A DNA stretch of 64,000 nucleotides from an uncultured Bacteroides sp. (GTDB lineage: Bacteria > Bacteroidota > Bacteroidia > Bacteroidales > Bacteroidaceae): positions 558,001 through 622,000 of the forward strand of contig NZ_OY787468.1 of the NCBI RefSeq assembly GCF_963678845.1, in the 5' to 3' direction. Of this stretch, positions 58,372-64,000 are shown one piece after another. Both the position numbers and the translations under genes were made by a program. Under the pieces are notes generated by a model that was not told where the DNA came from, ran no database searches, and worked only from the letters and a program-made list of their open reading frames with translations. Each line of letters starts with the position of its first letter. Positions within the stretch are counted from its first letter, which is position 1.

Positions 58372-59488
58372 TTTTATGTCTGTATTCATTTGCCAACTTA
58401 TAAACTTCTTCTGCTATTATACTTGCCGAGTTGGGGAAAGCAAGCTTTTTTATGTTTACACTAAGATCCTTTACTATATTATCCTGGTGAATAGTTTTAA
58501 GTGCAATTTCCACTAACTGATCTTCGGCTTCGCTGTCCTTCACATATAATGCTGCCGATTTGTCAACTAAAGCCAGAGCATTCTTGGTCTGATGATCTTC
58601 AGCAACATTTGGTGATGGAACCAGAATTACCGGTTTGCCAAGCAAACAGAATTCTGAGATGGAGCCGGCTCCAGCACGTGAAATTACCAAATCTGCGGCA
58701 GCATAGGCATGCTCCATACTTGATATGAAATCAGTAACGAATAGTGGAAGCTTACCAGCCTTTTCTACTTTCTGCAAAGCTTGTTCATAATATATCTTAC
58801 CTGTTTGCCATACAAACTGCACATCCGAATCCTTTATTTTCTTTAGATTCTTCATGATGCATTGATTGATGGTACGTGCTCCTAAACTTCCTCCAATAAC
58901 CAGAATTGTTTTCTTTGATGGATCCAGATTAAAGAAGTTGATGCCTTCTTCATGGGTGATTTTATTATTTATAAGTCCTTGGCGAACAGGATTTCCGGTT
59001 AATATAATCTTATCTTTTGGGAAGAATCTGTCCATGCCGTCATAGGCAACGCATATTTTCTTTGCTTTCTTAGCCAATAATTTGTTTGTAACGCCGGCAT
59101 AAGAATTTTGTTCCTGAATAAGAGTTGGTATTCCCATCATTCCTGCCATTTTCAAAGTTGGTCCACTTGCATATCCACCTACACCTACAGCGGCATGAGG
59201 CTTAAATTGTTTGATAATGCTATATGCTTTGAGCTGACTTTTTGCTAATTTACAAAGAACAGCAAAATTATTAAGCAAGTTTTTGCGGTCGAACCCACAA
59301 ATAGGTAGACCTTTTATTTCATATCCAGCGGCGGGAACCCGTTGCATTTCCATTCTTCCTTCAGCACCAACAAAGAGAATTTCTGCTTCAGGATGCTGTT
59401 CCTTGATTGCATTGGCTATAGATACAGCCGGAAAGATATGTCCTCCCGTTCCTCCTCCGCTAATTATTATTCTTAATTTCTCTTCCAT
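58361..59488 (-). CDS. murG: UDP-GlcNAc:lipid I N-acetylglucosamine transferase MurG
   Basis: MurG turns lipid I into lipid II at the inner membrane face. The 375-aa GT28 enzyme has the N-terminal glycine loop IISGGGTGGHIFPAVSIA, VGVGGYASGPTLK, IQEQNSYAGVTNKLLAKKAKKICVAYDG, VIGGSLGARTIN, and the UDP-GlcNAc site DLVISRAGAGSISEFCLLGKPVILVPSPNVAEDHQTKNA. It overlaps the start of murC. Confidence 0.95.
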   Translation of the reverse strand: MEEKLRIIISGGGTGGHIFPAVSIANAIKEQHPEAEILFVGAEGRMEMQRVPAAGYEIKGLPICGFDRKNLLNNFAVLCKLAKSQLKAYSIIKQFKPHAAVGVGGYASGPTLKMAGMMGIPTLIQEQNSYAGVTNKLLAKKAKKICVAYDGMDRFFPKDKIILTGNPVRQGLINNKITHEEGINFFNLDPSKKTILVIGGSLGARTINQCIMKNLKKIKDSDVQFVWQTGKIYYEQALQKVEKAGKLPLFVTDFISSMEHAYAAADLVISRAGAGSISEFCLLGKPVILVPSPNVAEDHQTKNALALVDKSAALYVKDSEAEDQLVEIALKTIHQDNIVKDLSVNIKKLAFPNSASIIAEEVYKLANEYRHKNGN

Positions 59489-59549
59489 AATCTCAATATT
59501 GTTGATTATCCAACAAATATATGAATAAAACTTTTTTTTAATTCTTCTT

Positions 59550-60788
59550 TTATGCCAAACTTTCTTCGGCTATAATCTCATTCTTATTTATGCTTGTATC
59601 TTCAGTTTTTGCATTGCTAATCTCATTCTCCTCGAGTTTGGCAGTATAACGGCTCACACTCAATATCATGCCAACATATACGCAATTAATAAGAGTTGAT
59701 GTTCCTCCCTTACTAATAAGAGGGAGAGGTTGCCCTGTAACAGGGAAAAGTCCTACTGCTACACACATATTTATTATAGCCTGAGAAACCAGCATTAAAG
59801 ATATTCCCATGACAAGGAAGGTTGCGAAATTTCCTTTCGCTTTTTGAGCTATTCTACCGGCTCTTATCAGCAACCAGATATACAGAATAACAACAAATCC
59901 TCCACCTACCAAACCAAGCTCTTCAATAATAATGGCAAATATAAAATCAGAGAATGCCTGAGAAAGGAAATCACGTTCAATACTATTTCCAGGCATTTTT
60001 CCAATAATATTACTTGTTGCAATAGCAATATTGGCATGGGCCACCTGGGCATCCTTATCAATATCAAACTTTGCTGCCGGAATATCCTTCTTTGGTGTTG
60101 CAAAACCAATAATACGATTCTTCCATGTACTCATACGGTGAAGAACGCCATCGTCAGCTTTATCGGGAACAAGCATGGTAGCACCAACTGCCAAAATTAA
60201 TATAGCTAAAATACTTCCCACTAATACAGCCAGCTTTCTGAATGGAATTCTGCCAATAACCATCATCAGGAATACAACTCCGAAAAGCAAGCCGGCGGTA
60301 GACAAGTTTTCTGGTGCAATTAATGCACAGATTCCTCCTGTTATCCACATGACATATTTAAAGGCTTTTGGGTTAGCCCCATCTTCTTCCTGATTTTTTG
60401 CTAAAATAAAAGACACAGCTATAATAACAGCCATTTTAGCGAGTTCAGAGGGTTGAAATTGCAGACCAAAAATACTCATCCAGCGGGCAGCACCATTGGT
60501 CATACGTCCCATAACTACCACAAAAAGTAGCAGGGTTGCTGATAATGGCAACAAGAAAACCGGAATAACCTGGAAGTATCTGTAATTAACTTTATGGGTA
60601 ATCCATACCACCAGCACACCTACTAGCATAATAACTGTGTGCTGAGTAATAGGCCCCCAATGATCTCCCGTTTTGTAGGTTAATGTGCTTGCAGCACTGA
60701 AAACCTCAATAACAGAGATCACACAAAGGAAGAGGAATATAATCCAGATTACTTTGTCTCCTTTGAATAAGTTTTTTAGCAGATCCAT
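59550..60788 (-). CDS. ftsW: SEDS-family septal glycan polymerase FtsW
   Basis: FtsW polymerises lipid II glycan at the septum with its partner transpeptidase. The 412-aa protein has about ten membrane segments, the SEDS motifs GAARWMSIFGLQFQPSELAKMAVIIAVSFILA and SDFIFAIIIEELGLVGG, and the end motif LPLISKGGTSTLINCVYVGMILSVSRY. Its place between murD and murG supports FtsW rather than RodA. Confidence 0.93.
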   Translation of the reverse strand: MDLLKNLFKGDKVIWIIFLFLCVISVIEVFSAASTLTYKTGDHWGPITQHTVIMLVGVLVVWITHKVNYRYFQVIPVFLLPLSATLLLFVVVMGRMTNGAARWMSIFGLQFQPSELAKMAVIIAVSFILAKNQEEDGANPKAFKYVMWITGGICALIAPENLSTAGLLFGVVFLMMVIGRIPFRKLAVLVGSILAILILAVGATMLVPDKADDGVLHRMSTWKNRIIGFATPKKDIPAAKFDIDKDAQVAHANIAIATSNIIGKMPGNSIERDFLSQAFSDFIFAIIIEELGLVGGGFVVILYIWLLIRAGRIAQKAKGNFATFLVMGISLMLVSQAIINMCVAVGLFPVTGQPLPLISKGGTSTLINCVYVGMILSVSRYTAKLEENEISNAKTEDTSINKNEIIAEESLA

Positions 60789-60796
60789 ATACTAAA

Positions 60797-62131
60797 TTAT
60801 AAGTTCTTGACGCATTCTTTAAATTGATGACCCCGGTCTTCGTAGCTTTTAAATAAGTCGAAGCTGGCGCAACAAGGAGACAATAAAACTGTTTCTCCTT
60901 TTTGAGCCAATTTATATGCTTGGTCTACGGCATCTTTCATAGAATTACAATCCACAATCTTTTCTACTTTTCCATCAAAGAAAGCATGAAGTTTGGAATT
61001 ATCTACTCCAAGAAAAACTAAAGCCGATACTTTATCTTTCACGAGTTGCTCTATCTCAGTATAATCATTTCCTTTATCTTTTCCCCCAAGTATCAGAACT
61101 GTCTTGGTTTTCATACTTTCCAGAGCGTACCAGCAAGAGTTTACATTGGTAGCTTTAGAGTCATTGATAAAATCAATGCCTCGTACACGGGCCACTTTTT
61201 CCAAACGGTGCTCCACTTCCTTAAAGTCACTCAGTGCAGTTCGGATATATTCTTTTCTGATTCCGGCAAGATTTGCTGAAATACCTGCTGCCATGGAGTT
61301 ATAAAGATTATGTGTTCCTGTCAGAGATAGCTCTTCTTGTTCCATGTTGAAAGTGATAGGTTCGCTAAATACAACTTTATCTTTGTCAACATACGCTTTT
61401 ACCCCTTCCTCTTTTTCTACAGAAAAAGGATATAGATGAGCATGAATGCCATGTTTTTTTAATTCTTCCTGTATGATAGGATCATCGTTCCAATAGATAA
61501 AGGCATCTTCATCTGTCTGGTTTTGTGTGATGCGGAACTTTGAATCAATATAATTCTGCATATTATGATCATAACGGTCCAGATGGTCAGGAGTAATATT
61601 CATCAAAATAGCAATATTTGCCCTAAACTGATACATATTATCTAACTGGAAACTACTTAGCTCGATAATATAATAGTCATAATCGCATTCAGCTACCTGA
61701 AGAGCCAGACTCTGTCCGATATTACCTGCAAGTCCAACATTCAACCCCGCACTTTTAAAGATATGATAAATCAATGAAGTAGTAGTGGTTTTACCATTAC
61801 TCCCAGTTATACAAATCATTTTTGCATTGGTATATCTTCCTGCAAACTCTATTTCAGATATGATGGGAGTCCCTTTTTCTTTGAGTTTCAGAATTAGCGG
61901 AGCATCATTTGGAATTCCAGGACTTTTAATGATCTCATCAGCATTCAGAATGAGTTCTTCGGTATGATGTCCTTCTTCCCATTGGATTCCCTTTGAGTCT
62001 AAAAGCTCTTTATACTGGTCTTTAATGATAGACATATCCGACACAAAAACATCGAACCCTTCCTTCTTTGCTAAAACGGCAGCACCTGCTCCACTTTCTC
62101 CTGCTCCTAATATGACAATTCTTTTAGACAT
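60797..62131 (-). CDS. murD: UDP-N-acetylmuramoylalanine-D-glutamate ligase MurD
   Basis: MurD adds D-glutamate to UDP-MurNAc-L-Ala. The 444-aa protein has the start IVILGAGESGAGAAVLAKKEGF, the P-loop CITGSNGKTTTTSLIYHIF, GNIGQSLALQ, ELSSFQLDNMYQFRANIAILMNITPDHLDRYDHN, INDSKATNVNSCWYALESM and VLILGGKDKGNDY. It lies 2 bp after mraY and 8 bp before ftsW. Confidence 0.95.
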   Translation of the reverse strand: MSKRIVILGAGESGAGAAVLAKKEGFDVFVSDMSIIKDQYKELLDSKGIQWEEGHHTEELILNADEIIKSPGIPNDAPLILKLKEKGTPIISEIEFAGRYTNAKMICITGSNGKTTTTSLIYHIFKSAGLNVGLAGNIGQSLALQVAECDYDYYIIELSSFQLDNMYQFRANIAILMNITPDHLDRYDHNMQNYIDSKFRITQNQTDEDAFIYWNDDPIIQEELKKHGIHAHLYPFSVEKEEGVKAYVDKDKVVFSEPITFNMEQEELSLTGTHNLYNSMAAGISANLAGIRKEYIRTALSDFKEVEHRLEKVARVRGIDFINDSKATNVNSCWYALESMKTKTVLILGGKDKGNDYTEIEQLVKDKVSALVFLGVDNSKLHAFFDGKVEKIVDCNSMKDAVDQAYKLAQKGETVLLSPCCASFDLFKSYEDRGHQFKECVKNL

Positions 62132-62133
62132 AT

Positions 62134-63402
62134 TTATCTTATCTTTAAAGTTATAATAGTAATTGCAGCCAATAAAATAGTAACAATCCAGAATCGCACG
62201 GTAATCTTTGATTCGTGATATACATTAGTTGGCTTCGTGAACTTGTATGTACAGTTAGTTTCAAGTTGAGACGTTGTTGTACGGAAATGGTCGTGTATTG
62301 GAGTACGCTTAAAGATTCGTTGGCGAACTCCTTTTTTCTTTCCGATTTTGAAATATTGCACCTGAAGTATCACAGATAAATTTTCAACGAGGAAGATACC
62401 ACATAAAATAGGAATTAATAACTCCTTGTGAATAATTATGGCGAATACGGCAATAATACCTCCAATGGTCAAACTACCTGTATCTCCCATAAATACTTGT
62501 GCCGGGTAGGCATTGTACCAAAGAAATCCAATTAATGCACCGATAAAGGCACAAATAAAAATAACGAGTTCCTCACTTTTTGGAATATACATGATATTCA
62601 GATAGCCGGCATACTCCAGGTGACTGGACACATAGGCCAGTATTCCCAGTGTGAGCCCTATAATTGCAGAGTTTCCCGCAGCCATCCCATCCATTCCGTC
62701 ATTAAGATTAGCTCCGTTAGAAACTGCCGTTACAACTAGTATTGTTACAATCACAAATATAATCCACCCTGCTTTTTGTGCATTTTCTCCCAAAAAACCG
62801 ACCAAGTCAGCATAGTCAAAGTTATTCTCTTTGAAGAAAGGTATAGTAGTCTGAGTTGATTTTATGTCTCTTCTGGCATGTATTACATCTACAATTTGTT
62901 TTCCCTGTTTAATCTCAATATTTTCGCGGATTACCACTTGCGGACTGTAATAGAGCGTAAGTCCTACAATTAGCCCCAAACCTACCTGTCCGATGATTTT
63001 GAATTTACCGTGAAGACCTTCTTTATCTTTCTTGAATATCTTAATATAGTCGTCCATAAATCCAAGTGCTCCCAGCCATACGGTTGTTACCAACATCAAG
63101 ATCATATAGACATTATTCAATCTTCCCAGCAAAAGGCAAGGAACTAAAATGGCTACAATAATGATGACACCACCCATACTTGGAACTCCCACTTTATTGA
63201 CACCAAAAGGATCAATGCTTGCTTCTCTTTGTGTTTCGGCAATTTGTTTGCGTTTCAGAACGTCAATAAACTTATTACCAAAAATAGAAGAGATGAGTAA
63301 TGATAGTATAATGGCCATCAATGCCCGGAAAGAAATGTAACCAAATACACCCGCCCCAGGGAAGCCGAATTTATGTAGATATTCAAATAAATAGTATAAC
63401 AT
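62134..63402 (-). CDS. mraY: Phospho-MurNAc-pentapeptide translocase MraY
   Basis: MraY makes lipid I from UDP-MurNAc-pentapeptide and undecaprenyl phosphate. The 422-aa polytopic protein has PSMGGVIIIVAILVPCLLLG, LGFMDDYIKIFKKDKEGL with the catalytic aspartates, GANLNDGMDGMAAGNSAI and FLWYNAYPAQVFMGDTGSL. A late KKGVRQRIFKRTPIHDHF block carries the conserved histidine motif. It is longer than enterobacterial MraY through an inserted loop (residues about 160-205), usual in Bacteroidetes. Confidence 0.95.
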   Translation of the reverse strand: MLYYLFEYLHKFGFPGAGVFGYISFRALMAIILSLLISSIFGNKFIDVLKRKQIAETQREASIDPFGVNKVGVPSMGGVIIIVAILVPCLLLGRLNNVYMILMLVTTVWLGALGFMDDYIKIFKKDKEGLHGKFKIIGQVGLGLIVGLTLYYSPQVVIRENIEIKQGKQIVDVIHARRDIKSTQTTIPFFKENNFDYADLVGFLGENAQKAGWIIFVIVTILVVTAVSNGANLNDGMDGMAAGNSAIIGLTLGILAYVSSHLEYAGYLNIMYIPKSEELVIFICAFIGALIGFLWYNAYPAQVFMGDTGSLTIGGIIAVFAIIIHKELLIPILCGIFLVENLSVILQVQYFKIGKKKGVRQRIFKRTPIHDHFRTTTSQLETNCTYKFTKPTNVYHESKITVRFWIVTILLAAITIITLKIR

Positions 63403-63424
63403 AAGTTTTTAATGTATTATGTAA

Positions 63425-64000
63425 TTAGTTCCCGAAAATTTCTCTAAGTACTTCCTTATCATCGAAGTGATGTTTCACTCCTTTAATTTCCTGATAATTT
63501 TCGTGACCTTTTCCTGCAACCAAAATAACGTCTCCGGGCTGTGCCAGCATGCAAGCTGTGCGAATAGCCTCTTTACGGTCGGCAATGGTGATTACGTTCT
63601 TACGTTCTTCAGCATTTAAGCCGGCCAGCATATCATTAATAATATCTTGTGGTTCCTCGTTGCGAGGATTATCAGATGTAATGATTACTTTGTCACTTCC
63701 CTTAACTGATTCCTGAGCCATGATAGGACGCTTGCCTTTATCACGATTTCCTCCGGCGCCAACGACTGTTATTATTTTACCTTTACCTTCCAGTATTTCC
63801 TGAATAGCAGTTAATACATTTACCAATGCATCAGGAGTGTGGGCATAATCAACAATAGCAGTGTATCCTTGTGGAGAACGTAATGAATCAAAACGACCAG
63901 CAACAGGGTGAAGTGTGCTAAGTGCCACCAAAACGTCTTCTTCTTTTTTGCCCAACAGAGTAGCAGCACCGAATACAGCTAATAAGTTAGATGCGTTAAA
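63425..64000 (-). CDS. murE: UDP-MurNAc-tripeptide synthetase MurE, C-terminal part, cut by the window edge
   Basis: MurE adds the third amino acid to the peptidoglycan stem. Only the last 191 residues are in the window, and the frame stays open to base 64000. Visible motifs are FNASNLLAVFGAATLLG, RFDSLRSPQGYTAIVDYAHTPDALVNVL, VVGAGGNRDKGKRPIM and SDNPRNEEPQDIINDM. The DNPR motif is the signature for meso-diaminopimelate. GKGHENYQEIKGVKHHFDDKE lies near the end. Confidence 0.95.
   Translation of the reverse strand, partial: FNASNLLAVFGAATLLGKKEEDVLVALSTLHPVAGRFDSLRSPQGYTAIVDYAHTPDALVNVLTAIQEILEGKGKIITVVGAGGNRDKGKRPIMAQESVKGSDKVIITSDNPRNEEPQDIINDMLAGLNAEERKNVITIADRKEAIRTACMLAQPGDVILVAGKGHENYQEIKGVKHHFDDKEVLREIFGN

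Overview
The window comes from a Bacteroides-like member of the order Bacteroidales. The genes resemble Bacteroides homologues, the DNA is AT-rich, and start codons have no Shine-Dalgarno sequences. Many genes are preceded by the Bacteroides-type -7 element TAnnTTTG (for example TATCTTTG before aroK, rimP and rnhB). No rRNA is present. The only tRNA seen is tRNA-Glu(UUC), and it lies upstream of rpsT. The species cannot be fixed from the sequence.

Layout. 1-5.9 kb is an accessory, decaying stretch: an ISL3-family element, a frameshifted Rhs remnant, an IS3-family element and an orphan family 2 glycosyltransferase. 6-11.8 kb is a menaquinone operon, menF-menD-menB-menC-menE. It meets a convergent secreted lactonase at a strong shared terminator. 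13.4-18.7 kb holds aroK, speA-argB, and an ECF sigma factor with a putative anti-sigma partner and a DUF4252 protein. 19-22.6 kb has a class II photolyase, a GSGD-repeat DUF2807 lipoprotein and a SprT/YgjP-like metallopeptidase. 22.7-33.2 kb carries rimP-nusA-infB, then a cvpA-like gene with sufB-sufC-sufD-sufS for Fe-S assembly. 33.4-38.2 kb holds two secreted pectin-degrading enzymes: a PL10-CE8 fusion, and a PL1-like lyase with a sorting-tail-like C-terminus. rnhB follows.

39.1-46.1 kb is the most unusual stretch. It lies between the housekeeping genes rnhB and gpmI. It contains a 22-bp-phased TGTACA array, an unannotated 49-aa membrane protein, two tandem hairpin units with different but self-complementary arms, and a two-gene restriction-modification-like system. 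The large protein of that system reads GIY-YIG-like nuclease, SF2 helicase, N6-adenine methyltransferase, target recognition. Behind it come a small ORF ending in 11-bp repeats and a decayed hsdR start. The array and hairpin units recur at the left end of the window around the ISL3 element, and a degenerate version may flank the photolyase gene.

46.1-64 kb is core genome again: gpmI, three small genes, gyrB, rpsT with tRNA-Glu, and recO. The division and cell wall cluster follows on the minus strand in the order murE (partial)-mraY-murD-ftsW-murG-murC-ftsQ-ftsA-ftsZ-yqeY-like. The partial MurE has a DNPR motif, which points to meso-diaminopimelate peptidoglycan.
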